Source: Hyposmocoma kahamanoa
Lineage: Eukaryota > Arthropoda > Insecta > Lepidoptera > Cosmopterigidae
Reading direction: 5' to 3'
Assembly (NCBI RefSeq): GCF_003589595.1
Contig: NW_020653945.1
Coordinates: 2,801,584-2,865,583 of the forward strand
Length of the DNA stretch: 64,000 bases
Numbering within the stretch: position 1 is the stretch's first letter; each line of letters starts with the position of its first letter. The notes under the pieces are model-generated. The model ran no database searches and was not told where the DNA came from. It saw only the letters and a program-made list of their open reading frames with translations. Position numbers and translations under genes: made by a program. Below are positions 33,936 to 45,759 of this stretch, one piece after another.

Positions 33936-34827
33936 AATTTATTGTGTTATTTATTACTGTTGTTACTAATTGAGATTATTTGGTTGTTGGTGATTTATTG
34001 ATTACCGCAAGTAAAATTTATTGTTTGGGATTTTTTCTCAGTTTGGTGTATTTAAGATAGTGCTGTGAACAGTGTATTAGGAAATAATTTTATTGTTTTG
34101 TAATTATAATTGGAATTTTTCCGTAACAATGTAGCTATTATTTAATTGCATGTAAGTAATACCATAGTAAGAATACTGTAAAATGTACTTAAGTACTTTG
34201 TAATTCCTACATTTAATAAATGTCTATTGTGTTTGCGCATATATGTATCGTTGTTTTTACTACTTAAACTTCAAGTAATATACATAGAGTTGATAATACC
34301 TCTGAAATACCGGAATGATAAAAATTTAATTCCAAAAAAAATATCAAAACATAAAAAGTTCTATTTTCACTATCAATCACAAAAAACTTTTATTAACACT
34401 ACAATACAATAATTTTTCTGAATGTGGTATTAGACACTCTTGCGTAATAATATACATACAGTACTTATGTAATTTTAGTAATTCTACGTAGACCAGCTAG
34501 TTTATATACAATAAAGGTGAAGAGATAAGGCGAACGGGCGAGTCGAAGCTATCTTGAGTAGATCAGTGAGGTTAAGTGACATAAAAAGCTCAACAAAACA
34601 CCATGAACCCACCTGTCTATCTATCTGTCAATCCGTGTCTGTCTGTCCATCAGTTGGTCAGCCGTACACAGCACATGGCGTCAAAAAAGATCATAATAAA
34701 AGGCGATTAAAGTTGTTCGGATTGACATTCCCATTCCCCGAATTTGTTATTCAATGAGTGTCATCGGGTAAATTACGTGAAAATTGTACGGGTAAGGATT
34801 ACTAGTGTGGTAGTAGTGGTATTACGG

Positions 34828-35038
34828 GGTGGTAGCTCAGTGGGGAACGGTTGCTTACCAATTGAGAGGTAATTATTTTCTGTTTAGTAGCAATACGTCT
34901 TGCTTCCGGTGATGGGGAACATAGTTGTGAAAACGCGTGAATCCTCAACGCGCTTTGTGTCAGTGTGGTGGACTATGCCGTAAACCCACTCCTTAGAGGA
35001 GATCAGTATCCAGTAGGGCTTGTAATGGGTTGGACATG
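34828..35038 (+). repeat. tRNA-headed SINE resembling lepidopteran Bm1-type elements
   Basis: It starts GGGGTGGTAGCTCAGTGGGG (A-box-like). The body has GTGATGGGGAACAT, GTGGACTATGCC and a stretch ending TGTAATGGGTTGGACATGA, a layout I associate with Bm1-type SINEs. It abuts an inverted-repeat element starting at 35047. Confidence 0.65.
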
Positions 35039-35046
35039 ACGCTTTA

Positions 35047-35392
35047 GGCTCAATTTACAATTTGCCGCTGAACGGAATGGAACGGTAGCGTCAATTTCGC
35101 ATCGCCTCGCTTTCTCACGACTGCACCTTGGGGCTGTAGTATTTCGTCGACGATCGACGTCACACTGCGCCTGCCTTCACGCCACTTCTCGCGGAATCAC
35201 CAGGTGCCGCCTAGGCAGCTGCGGATATTCCCGCGAATGCGCGAAAAGCAAATAAAAACAAGTTAGTTTGTTTTCCGCACAAGTGTTTTTTTTTGAGTCG
35301 TATCTAGTTTGTACGTTACACATTTGACATAATGTTAGTTTTACTATGTACAATTTCGTTACAAAAATTCGCTTCCTAAATTGAATTAAGCC
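35047..35392. mobile_element. Inverted-repeat element F2, about 345 bp
   Basis: It starts GGCTCAATTTACAATTTGCC and ends CTAAATTGAATTAAGCC, imperfect inverted ends. The internal blocks GTCACACTGCGCCTGC, CGCGGAAT and GTATCTAGTTTGTACG match F1 in reverse. No coding capacity; a MITE-like element. Confidence 0.7.
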
Positions 35393-35899
35393 TAAGCATT
35401 TAGTCGCCCGTGGGTCATGTTCATGACACAGCTATGCTGCTTTGTAATTGTAATTAGATAGTCTGATGACCTTGAACAGTGCAGTGAATAGCGCTTTTAG
35501 TGATATTTTTATTACGTCATTTCTATTCAATGGCACATGCTGTCGCTACAAATAGTCTGTTACGTATCCAGTTTTCTAAACACTGGAAAAACTGAGTAAT
35601 ATCGATATTTAACTCTCATTTTTTAGAAGCGTTTTAGTCACGATTGTCTCGTGGCCGTGACATCCTTTTCTGACTATTACCTACGTAGGTGGAGTACAGG
35701 AAAAAGAAATCGCGATTGGAACGGTTAGAAATCTGTGCGCGATCTCCGTAGGACCAATTTAGGATATGAAATTTGTTATATTAGTTCTGTAAATTAATTT
35801 AGATATATTTCTCATTCGGGATGAGAATCCGCGCTCTATTTACTCACCGGAAATTTATCCGGGTAAAATAATTTATTGTCTCGATTTGAGATGTCAAAA

Positions 35900-36085
35900 G
35901 TTTCCGATCGGGCAGTTGTGAATGACAATTAAGCGCTTCGAATCGGAAAGACGCAGTTTCCGAACGGGAGAGGCAATCAAAATCAGCTGCTGGTCTACCC
36001 AGACCAAAGCAGCTCCAGATAGCACCCTCGGGAATCGAAATTTTGTGACAGATACTCTACCAGGAGATGCATCATAATTATCTAT
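35900..36085 (-). repeat. Probable tRNA-like SINE relic
   Basis: On the minus strand TCCTGGTAGAGTATCTGTC is followed by TTTCGATTCCCG, resembling A- and B-boxes, and a GC-richer body follows. Only one copy was noticed here. Confidence 0.4.
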
Positions 36086-36109
36086 ATTATCGTGCAAGGT
36101 ATGCATTGA

Positions 36110-37740
36110 ATTAAATAATAAGCCATAAGGTTGATAATGCGGCTGAAAACTGTTTTCAACGAATTTTTCCGTCCGAAAATCAATTTTATGTATTTATAGT
36201 ACAAAATGCGGAAGATATACATATCCAACAATTAAACTGCTATTTTTTATTAAACCAAAACCCTATTATTGTGACTTTAAATTCTACATAGTATTGGCTT
36301 ATATCTTACTCTTTTATAATGTTTTTCCTTCAAGTGCCAATAATTGAAACGGTGTCAGGTATTCAGTCCATATATATTTTAGTCGAATGAGTAGGAAAAT
36401 TTTGTACGAAACAATACATTTTTTCGCAATGTCCAAAGAGGTTCCCATAGCAAGATATCTTCATATGAATGAGTGAAATTTCCTCCCTTCGGATAAAACG
36501 TAATAATGATAACGCCCCGTGTGCATAATATGTAAAGTTCATTCATTAACGAACATAACAGTGAGATTTTAAAGTTTGATTCTAGTGTTACTTGATATTT
36601 ATTCTGTAAATTTTACATAACTTATTAACAAAGCCCGGAATAGGCAAAGTATGTTCACCTAATTTTCTATATTTTAATTTGTAACTAGCAATTATTTGAA
36701 TAAAGCTTTAAAATTCTAACTAAAAATAGGATTGTTTTTTGTTGTGATTTTTTTTGTCTTTTATTTTTTTATCGTTCCGGTATTTCAGTGGGACGTATTG
36801 TCCGCTCTGTGTCTATTACTAGAAGTTAAACGGTACATATAATCTGCTTATTCCCATATCTACTAATTACACTAATTTTATAATGTATAATAAATCGGCA
36901 CTTATAGTACTTATTATACTAATACTATATGATTACTATAGCAATTTGTACTTTTTTTTACTTTTTTGTTGCCTAATCGTACTGTACTTTTAATACTAAA
37001 TGATAAATAACAGTGACAGCTACGGTTGATCAAATAAAATTTAAGATATTATCTAGTCGTTTTTTATTTCAGTTTAAAATGTGGTATAAAAAAAAGTACG
37101 TCAACACCATTAGTGTCCCGTGTCCTTTTAAAAATGATTTAAACTGGCATTACAAAGACAATATTCCACTTCTGAGGGTGGCAAACCAAATCCGGTTTTC
37201 TTTCTTCCGGTAACCGATTTTAAGGTAACGAGAAGACACCATATACAGTCCCATCTCACCGTCTCCACGTTCCCCTTAGATAAAACTAGATCTAAATCCA
37301 GGTATAAACAAGTCAAACTGGTCTGGCTTCCGTAAATCTAACATCAACGTGGACATTGTTTAAAATTGTTAATCATACGTTGCCAGTATAGGGAGTTCAA
37401 GTAAACTCTGCGTAAGTGTTAGCTCTTGGAATGAAATAATGAGCAAGACAGATGGAATTTTGTAATTGATTTCTGTAGAAGCTAAGTCCCGTACTAAAAA
37501 ATCTCAGATGAGTCAACTTACTCTTAAACAAATAACTTTTTATAGCAAAAAACTGTTCTCAAAAATTTGTGGAATTCTATTTGTGAAATTTATACCTATA
37601 TGTATGTATATATGTTGCAGCCGTATTATACGCTTATAAAGCGCCGTATTACGTTACGGTTAGCCTGTTTGTGAAACGCCGCTTTTTTCTAATACGGCTA
37701 CTTCGCGTTCGATATGTACAAACACATGGAAAAAGTCGTG
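36110..37740. other. Intergenic stretch, nothing recognised
   Basis: AT-rich. About 37135-37215 has weak similarity to family D (CCACTTCTGAGGGTGGCAAA). No gene seen. Confidence 0.55.
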
Positions 37741-37870
37741 AGGTCCGTTGGTTCGTTCCGTGGCTTAGTTAGCCTTCCGTCTGGCACGGTTTACTGGGAA
37801 ACGTTGGTTCGAATCCAACCGGATTGACGTGAATTTTTTCTAAGTGGTCGATCTTTGTTTAATACTCCGT
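37741..37870 (+). repeat. tRNA-headed SINE, family C
   Basis: Shares GTTCGTTCCGTGGCTTAGT, a B-box GGTTCGAATCC and the CGATCTTTGT tail with the copy at 3671-3805. Confidence 0.75.
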
Positions 37871-37962
37871 TTTTTTTGACATTTATAATAAACTTATTAT
37901 TATTTCGGTAGGTAGAGCGGTAGCCACGTTGAGGCAACAGACGCTGATCATAATGTTAAGTT

Positions 37963-38446
37963 TTATTTCGAATAAGACACCGAGCCTTTTGTTGTTGAAA
38001 ATGTTAATTCTAATCTTAATATATGCTCCGGAATCTTATTGTAAAAACGTATACAGTTCCCCATAAAAGAGTTGTTTACCTTGGTTAAACGAAATCGTGG
38101 TACCATGAGTTTGGACTTAGCTCTAAGGTTAATATTATGGATATCTTTTTTCTTATTGAAATTATGTATATTTTTACGGGCATATAAAATATTTGAGTAA
38201 ATGTACTGTGATGCCACAGTCATGATACCAGTCTCCTTAAACTTTTCTCTGAGAGAAACCCGAGAGCCTAGACGGTACACAGAACGAATCGCTCGTTTTT
38301 TGCAATACAAATATGGTTTGAATATCTGCCGCTTTACCCCACATGAGAATCCCGTAGGACATTATACTATGGAAGTAACTAAAATAAACTAGTCTAGCAG
38401 CACTAACATCGGTAAGCTCACCTGTTCTGCGGACTGCGCTACACAC
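37963..38446 (-). pseudogene. LINE reverse-transcriptase C-terminal remnant, second lineage
   Basis: Minus frames carry RLVYFSYFHSIMSYGILMWG followed, after a frameshift near 38290, by KFKETGIMTVASQYIYSNIL and HNINLRAKSKLMVPRFRLTK. This is the thumb and tail of a Jockey/CR1-like reverse transcriptase. The catalytic palm is absent. Confidence 0.85.
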
Positions 38447-39268
38447 AATAAAAAATACAGCCAGGAGCTTAGTCTTAAAGTTGACTTCGGGATGGAAGCA
38501 CGGACGCTACTTCTAATTCGTAATCGAAGTCAAAAACGAAAGCGTGCAGCGATTGTGTTGTCATGTTGCTTTATAGAAGGCGATTTTTATTCACTTTGTG
38601 ACGATACGACCTCCTCTATCGTCAACCCGCCTTTTTATCACCTTTGATCTGGTTCCTGTCCACTTATTCTCAAATTTTGAATCGTTCTTTAATTTCTTTG
38701 CCTCGTCCTTCTCACTTTGTTTCGTTCCGTCGTCACTTCCTACTTAATGTCTGAAACGAGCGAGTAGGTGTCTACTCGTCTTCACCACTAATTTTGATCC
38801 ATTTAACAGCATCCATTTTAAATCATGTGCCTATTTAATACCACTAAAATCTAACAATATTAAAAATATATAAAATACATATACAATAGTAAAATACGGC
38901 CCTTTCCGGGTAAGTCTACTGTGTCACAATTTTATAGTATTTAAGTAGAGAGTGTTTTTTTAATATTGTACCTGTTTTTTATACTATTTTTATTGTTACA
39001 GCCTTTCTTCCATTATTTCCCCTTTATGGTATACAATAAATTTAAGGGACCGAGTAATCTATTTTATCGCGTCTTATTGACGGTTTACAACCTTTTCAAC
39101 TTTACCCGAAATGAAGACAAGATGAAAACCAATTTTCCAACTACTTTAGAATGTCGATTGTCACTTTTGATAATTAAAACGATGCAATTAATATAATTAA
39201 TATATTCTCGTAATAATTTTAATTACTGTTTTTGCTTCTCGGACTATCATTCACATAGACTTTTAAAG

Positions 39269-39409
39269 TTCTGCCTCTGTGTCCGAACGGTTACCATGCC
39301 ACGCAGAGGTCCCGGGTTCGATTCCCCTGCCGGGAGAGATAATTGTATGGTCTACATTTATTTCTTTCGCGAGTTTGGGTGTAATTTGTGAGTGTCTATG
39401 TGTGTGTCA
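39269..39409 (+). repeat. SINE family A, partial
   Basis: tRNA-like head with a short deletion before the B-box, then the body as far as GTGTGTGTC, where it is truncated. Confidence 0.85.
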
Positions 39410-39509
39410 ACAAAATAAAAGTTAAAGTCTCAACTGCTTGCAGTTAACGCATGATGTCGTTATCAACTTCACGCATTAATTGCAAACATGCAGTCAATCT
39501 GTTAGCAGC

Positions 39510-39885
39510 TTTACCTTTCCAAACCGGAAAGCAGTAATGCTTACATTACTGTTTGGTGGCAGAAATAGGTAAGGTGGCAGTATTTCACTGGACGAATTCT
39601 TTCACAAGGTGCTCTACCGAGACTGAGGGTCGTATTCTAGAACTCTACTCAATGCTCAAATCAGGATTGCACTGGAAACATACGCACTGGAAATACGACC
39701 CTAATGGCAGGGACTTGAGTATGATTTCGAGTGCTTTTAACCATACTCAAATCCTGACTTGATCATTGAGTAGAGTTCTAGAATACGACCCTAAATCTCT
39801 TTCTATCTCTAAGTTATGAGTGGCACTGCAACTGCTATGACCAGGCGTGCCGCTTAACATCAGGCGCGGTTACTTATCAGTAGTC
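39510..39885. repeat. Two family B fragments separated by a MITE
   Basis: 39510-39613 is a minus-orientation 5' module (AAGCAGTAATG, AATAGGTAAGGTGGCAG). 39810-39885 is a plus-orientation 3' module (GAGTGGCACTGCAACTGC, CATCAGGCGCG). The 165-bp MITE at 39627-39791 lies between them. Confidence 0.7.
39627..39791. mobile_element. MITE G1, 165 bp
   Basis: The terminal inverted repeat GGGTCGTATTCTAGAACTCT continues into CACTCAAT-like sequence on both sides. The interior holds a second inverted pair (ACTCAAATC.. and ..GATTTGAG type). It lies between two family B fragments. Confidence 0.85.
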
Positions 39886-41190
39886 CGAAATGACATTTTC
39901 CAGAAATAACGTTTGGTCGAAATTTCATTATCTCGAAAGTAATTTTGAGAGGAAAATGTTTTTTCTTTTAAACCTAACCTAACCGAACCTAATCGTGTCT
40001 TTGCGATAAACATTCAACATATCCTAAAAGAACAACTGTTTCGTTATAATTCGGTTTTCGGTGTAATGAAAATTCGAAAAAACGTTATATTGGACAAAAA
40101 ATGTTTCGACTTTGTGATAGGTTACCATCAGTCACACGCCTCGTTCGTTCTGGCACTTGGTATCATAAAAAAAAAATTGCACTTGTTTTAACCATTACAA
40201 AAAGGTGCCAAAACTCCCTTTTATTAATAAACGTTAAACGTAGCAAGTTACGGCTTCCTTATTAAGTCCTAATCAAACAAGTAATCCGCACTTGCCTAGA
40301 TATGGTATCAACCAATATGTCCATGATTATAGTCCATTAATGCTGAGTGGCATCTAATCATCATACTTAATACCGGTAGCAGATGTTAATTAATGCGGGC
40401 CTTAATGATCTACTCAGATTTGCAAAATGCGTTGATGTGTTTTAAAGATATCATTGCTATCTTAATAAGGGATCACAGGATCTTTCAAAGTCGTTAAATT
40501 AGGACTACGGTACAAATTACTATAATTTGGTGCGATTTTTCAATACAAGCTGTCCTCCGATTAGGTCAGAAAAGAACTGTGCACAACGTCGTGCAAGTAA
40601 TTTCAAATTTAGTTACATTAGAGTAACAGTCGAACTTCGCTTTTTCTCTTTTTCGAAAACGGCTTCCATTTCGTCCTTTTAAGAGCCATTAGGCCTTGTG
40701 AAGTATTTTGCATGTTTATGTTTTTACCTCTATTATTATGGAATATCTAATAGCATGATACTGGATATTGCAACTCTTGTACTTTGAATATGGTATGTAC
40801 AATTAAGTTTTCTATGCAACTGAATGCCCTATTAAAAGCCGTAAGTGGTAGATGGGTTCTATAATGAACTAGTATAAAGTCAAAGTTGGCATTTGAATTC
40901 GCTATTATCACTTTTATTTACTTTTGCACTCACAGACGTTTGTGGCAGTAATTATGTAACTTAAAAAGTGGTTACTTAACTCTTATAGAATAATAGAATA
41001 GAATAAGCTTTATTGTACACAAAATAATAAACAGTGACTTTAAATTTCAAAGTATTAGATTTTAAAGTAGGATCAAACGCACGAGTAGAAGAGAAATGTT
41101 TATTTAAAAGATTAATATCGAGATTCGATATTAATCCATCGATCTGAGAAATTTCCAAACTTTTAAGGCGCTATGATACAACTTTTTTTA

Positions 41191-41335
41191 TAATATCATA
41201 CATATATAAGTCATGCGCCTGGTGGTAAGCGACGCGCCTATCCATAACAGTTGCAGTATCACTAAGAGCTTTAAATCGCAAAGATCTTAGGGAATTTGGC
41301 ACTGCGTCTGTCACTCTGAGAAGTTGGCATATTTA
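41191..41335 (-). repeat. SINE-like repeat, family B, partial
   Basis: Reverse copy with ATGCGCCTGGTGGTAAGCG, CATAACAGTTGCAG and TTTAAATCGCAAAGATC. It breaks off just before a LINE tail at 41345. Confidence 0.75.
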
Positions 41336-41344
41336 CCAATGCAT

Positions 41345-41555
41345 CACAGTTTATTTTCAATTGCATACTTTTGTGCGTTTGAATGATGAATTGTATGATA
41401 AACCGAGTGACGAACATAATTTTAATACTAGACATAAATGGAAGCTTGTGTTACCTAAGTTAAGACTTCAGAGGGTTCTCGGTTCTTTTGTGGGGCAAGG
41501 TATTCTATGCTATAATGGGATTCCAAAAGCAGTTTTTAGACATTTCCCTTTTTTT
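41345..41555 (+). pseudogene. LINE tail of the second lineage
   Basis: The frame reads FVRLNDELYDKPSDEHNFNT and RLQRVLGSFVGQGILCYNGI, homologous to the end of the reverse transcriptase at 37963-38446. It lies between two family B fragments. Confidence 0.78.
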
Positions 41556-41559
41556 GTAT

Positions 41560-41815
41560 TACGGTAGTAAGTGACATGACTGTCCATATAGTAGCAGTGC
41601 CAGTAAGGGGAAAAAGATTGGAGGGGCACTGCCACTGCACCCTTCACCCTGAGACATAAGTTGACGAGTCCCATGTGCCTGTAATTCACCAGCACCCTTA
41701 CCCTTCCAAACCGGTACGCAGTAATGTTTACATTATTGCTTGGCGGCATAAATAGGTAAGGTGGCGGTCCTGCCCTGGACGAACGCTTTCACAAGGAGCT
41801 TTACTGCTGCTTTAA
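41560..41815 (-). repeat. SINE-like repeat, family B, partial
   Basis: Reverse copy with GGGCACTGCCACTGCACCCT, CATGTGCCTGTAATTCACC, CGCAGTAATG and the 5' module ending in AGCTTTACTGCTGC. Together with the copy at 41191 it brackets a LINE tail. Confidence 0.75.
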
Positions 41816-41850
41816 CTTTAAGTTTCAAGATAGTATTATCTCAGTAATAA

Positions 41851-42067
41851 CAGCGATGCAAACGCGCGTTCGTAAAACTCGCGATTTCATCGCTACGCTT
41901 AGGATTTATAGGTGTGCAATTGCACGTTTGTATCGTTTCGTTTGTATCGATACGCGCTTGCATCGCGTTTGCATCGCTGCTTAAAATCGCGCGCGTGTGT
42001 AAAGGTAAACGAGTAGCGACTGCATCGCGTTTGCATCGTTGCCAATAATCGCCGCGTGTAACGGCTC
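41851..42067. mobile_element. MITE J2, related to J1, left end lost
   Basis: It repeats CAGCGATGCAAACGCG and TGCATCGCGTTTGCATCG and ends CGCGTGTAACGGCTC followed by TTA. The left GAGCGG end is missing. Similar GATGCAAACGC sequence makes up most of it. Confidence 0.65.
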
Positions 42068-42991
42068 TTAGTGTGTTGGTTGGTTAATAATACTACCCAC
42101 CTATATTGATGGCATAAGCATCAGTAAGCAGCGGAAATGTGCCCAGTTACCTATAATGACGACTGTTCGGTAGACTTTATACATGAAGCGTGACGCACGC
42201 AATGCGTAACGAACTTTGCGTGCGATGCGTGACATGTGTGCGTAGGAAGCTGGCGTTAGACAGCCACCGATTGAAAATATTACAATTACTTCTAGCTACA
42301 GATAGAGTTACGTTATATTAATATCAAATAAGATATAATATTTGTTTCATTTATTTTTTTTAATACCAAGTGACTGTAAGTGAAGTTTAGGAACCTGGAA
42401 ATACGAGAAATAATATACTAAGTAGTAGCGGGATAAACAAATCTCTAATAAGATTTTACACAAAGACGGCATTTGTATGACGGTAATAACCCCTAAACTT
42501 AGAATAATAACGCATAGAAACCTAGTCCGCACACGCTAAGTGAGGCAAATTGAAGCCCAAAGGGCCTACACGAGCGGGCGGGCCGTCAGTGCTCAAGGTC
42601 AACTTGCACCGCGAACAGCTCCAGAATTTTAGCTAAAAATGACGAAATGTGCGGTAAGTGAGTGTAAAAATACGTCAGACAAACATAAAATAGATACTAA
42701 CATCACATTCCACAAGGAAGTAACGCGTTTCAATTTGTATTTTTATATAAATATTCACTAAAACCGAAAATTAACCTACTACTAAAACTAGCCTACATGA
42801 ATTTGATTTTTACCTCACTTGTGACAGTTCGTTTGATATGAAACTATCATTCTATGCGTTATTATTCTAAGCCCCTAAATTTATATGCAAATTACCAGTC
42901 GCTGTATACCAGTAAATTGTAAATAATTTAAAATGAAATTTAATAATTGGTTAGTTATCGAGTTCTTAGGTTTTCGCGATTGTTACACATA

Positions 42992-43208
42992 GGAAATGAA
43001 ACTATTTTTCCGGATTTAAATCGCGTATATTTGTTTTTTCAAACAAACCGACGTTTCGGGCCCTTTACAGGTCCCATGGTCACGGTTGACTGAGGTGGTA
43101 CAGTCTTCAACCAGTTATGTCTAATATTGATGCAAACCACTTTTTTCACTGGTTTGTTTGAAAAAACAAATATACGCGATTTAAATCCGGAAAAATAGTT
43201 TCATTTCC
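42992..43208. mobile_element. Foldback element E1, long terminal inverted repeats
   Basis: The first and last roughly 60 bp are near-perfect inverted copies (GGAAATGAAACTATTTTTCC, then TTTAAATCGCGTATATTTG and TTTTTTCAAACAAACC), around a centre with GGGCCCTTTACAGGTCCCAT. Diverged relatives are at 15045-15103, 25958-26157 and 62106-62262. Confidence 0.85.
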
Positions 43209-44955
43209 AATTGGTTAGTTATCAACGACTTATAGTTATTCAATGATTTATAACACTATTGATCTTAGAGGTATTGATGGATTATAATAAAATGTTTTTT
43301 AATACAGTTGCTCAAAACGTGGCATTTTTAGTACTACAAATCGTGCCGAAAGTTGGATTTTTCGCACTAGTGCTTTTTGCTTTTCCATTTTTTTTAAATT
43401 TTTCAGTTGTTTCAAGTCTTAAACATAGAACTAGAGAGGTTGTAGATTTATTTAAGATTTATTTGCTTTGTGACGTGTCATTCGTCATTAAAACTTATAT
43501 TTACTTACAAACATCTTATTTGTTTAAATTGCATAGGTGTTTTATAAAACAACGGGTTACATTTAAAAACACCAAAATATTTTCCATAAAGATGGCTGGT
43601 TGAGTATTAATAATGACCGGAGGTGAGTACTACTCGAGACGAAAATATACTGTTTTATTTTACTTTCAATGTAGTTTTTTCGCAAATGTATTAAAAAACG
43701 TCGTTTGATACACGTGCGGATTTGCTATTTTCACTTGTCTCGAGACCCGTGAATAATGACTAACTTTCCGCACTTGTATCAAAAATTACTATTATTTTTT
43801 TTTCTTGTTTCTGGCACTACACACTATTTATTTTAAAAAAGGCGACTGTCATTTTTTTTTCGTTTTGTCTAAATTTCCCACGTCGAGTGGTTAGAAAAAG
43901 TTTTGATTAATAAAGTTTTTTATTTGAGTGAAACTTTGATATATCAATGTTGAACCGTTATAATTTTTAAATTTTGATTCTCTAACATTTTTAAACCGTT
44001 TCTGTTTGTCACAAAAAGTAAAAAGAATGCATTTTGTTTATTTCGTTTTTTTTAAATAATGCATGAGAAAAGTTGTACTAAGTCTAAGTCAATACTAAAA
44101 GTGTTAATACATTTGCTACTTTATGTGTAAAATTGTTATTTATTTAAATATAATGTTACTATTTTATATTTTCACTGTTTTGTTCTGCATGTGTATAATA
44201 TATAAGACATAATTATGTGTAAGACAAGACAATGTACGTTTCTCTATTTAAGTGCCGTCCACCAGAGACAATGAAATAGATTCTGGATTTAGTGTTTACA
44301 AGACACATATCCATCCATCCACCTATCCATTACTCCTTTATTGTAGAATAAAATATTGATGATTATATTGAATGAAATCCGTACATAGTTTCATATCTAT
44401 GTAGAAAGTCGGTATCTATGAATCCGTGTTTGGAATTGTTAAAAAATCTCTTACGAGACAATGCGTTAACAATGGAAAGTATGCAGTTGCATTGTCGGGT
44501 GCATGGGAATGCACAAACAATAAGTTATCTACGTTTTCATTTTTGCTTTCATTTGGATTTCATCAAAGCGTTTAAATGACTGTCGGAGCCTTTGTTGAGT
44601 TTCAATTTTTTGGGAGCTTCATTGTTTTTGCGTTTCATTGTTCATTCTTTAGCAACTTGTTTATTTTTCTTGAATATTAGTGTATAATATGTAATAATTA
44701 ATTATTTCTGACTTGCTTGATAATTCTTATAGATTAAATTATAAACGTGGTTTTTTATTGCAATTGTAATGTAAGATTATGAACGAAGCTTAGTGTGAAT
44801 CGGTACTGTTTCTGAACGATGAGGTGTGAAAGCCAAGTAGAGTTACGAAAGATGATACATGGTAATACCATTGTTCTGTGGTGATACGGATATCGGTTAT
44901 AAAGCTAAAGTTGTTCTTTAAGAAGTTAAAGTGAATAATTCCATATTATACTGAG
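43209..44955. other. Intergenic stretch, nothing recognised
   Basis: A 114-codon frame at 43259-43603 starts with TTG and is Phe/Leu-rich, consistent with T-rich DNA rather than a gene. Pieces around 43640-43790 (CTCGAGAC and its inverse GTCTCGAG) form an inverted pair that could belong to an unknown repeat. Confidence 0.5.
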
Positions 44956-45325
44956 ACACTATCACCCAGAGACATTAAGTTGATAAGTCCCATGTGCCTG
45001 TAACAGATACATTTATTACATAAAATAGTATAGATATATGATGTCCTATTAGGTCTGAATTCTGTAAATACACCTTTAGTTAATCTTTTAGATCCAATCT
45101 TAAGATTTCTAAAGATTTTCAATCAAGGAGAAAAATAGTCTCTCGATTTCCGCGTTCCTTCACCTAAGATGCGCCTACGCAGTGACTAATGACCTCGCGT
45201 ATAAGGACTGTACAGTCCACCTTAAAAGTTTAAATAGTCCAGCAAGAAACTTGTGCGAGTATATCAACGGATGGTCCAGTCAGACATCGGTGATGATGAT
45301 ATCAAAGGATCTGGGTGTTGGATTT

Positions 45326-45545
45326 TTTTTATGATACTATGTGACGGGATGAACAAGTTGTGCACGTGGTTGTAAGCGTCACACTTGCCAGTGCCACTCA
45401 GAGCTTTAAATGGCAAATATCTGAGGGGTACTGCCACTGAACCTTTCACCTCGAGCTTGCATTACTGCTTGGCTGCAGAAATAGGTAAAGTGACAGTATT
45501 TCCCTGGACGAACTCTTTAGCAATGGGCTCTACTGCTACCGAATA
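45326..45545 (-). repeat. SINE-like repeat, family B
   Basis: Reverse copy from the poly(T) start through GTGACGGGATGAACAAGTTG, GCCACTCAGAGCTTTAAATG and the GCAGAAATAGGTAAAG module, with an internal deletion. Confidence 0.78.
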
Positions 45546-45581
45546 TTCATAGTACAGGTATATTTGTTTTTTTTTACAGGT

Positions 45582-45740
45582 AGATTTTCAATTCGGCTTT
45601 ATGTTTTTGTTTTGTATGTATGTCACGCGTTAACTGTTGTCCGATTTTGATGATTTTTCTTAGAAAGAGGATACCACAGTAGTGGTCCCATTTAAATTTG
45701 AGGAAAATATTCCACCTCTAAGGGTCGCAAACTAGGGGAT
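45582..45740 (+). repeat. Interspersed repeat family D, 5' part
   Basis: Shares TTTTGTATGTATGTCACG, CCGATTTTGATGATTTTTCT and CCACCTCTAAGGGTCGCAAA with the complete copies, then stops. Confidence 0.7.
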
Positions 45741-45759
45741 GAATGACTGTGAGGTCAGT

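Noticed and set aside
43259..43603. 114-codon hydrophobic frame as a membrane protein
   Set aside because: It starts with TTG, and its Phe/Leu/Val richness follows from T-rich DNA; no conserved motif was seen.
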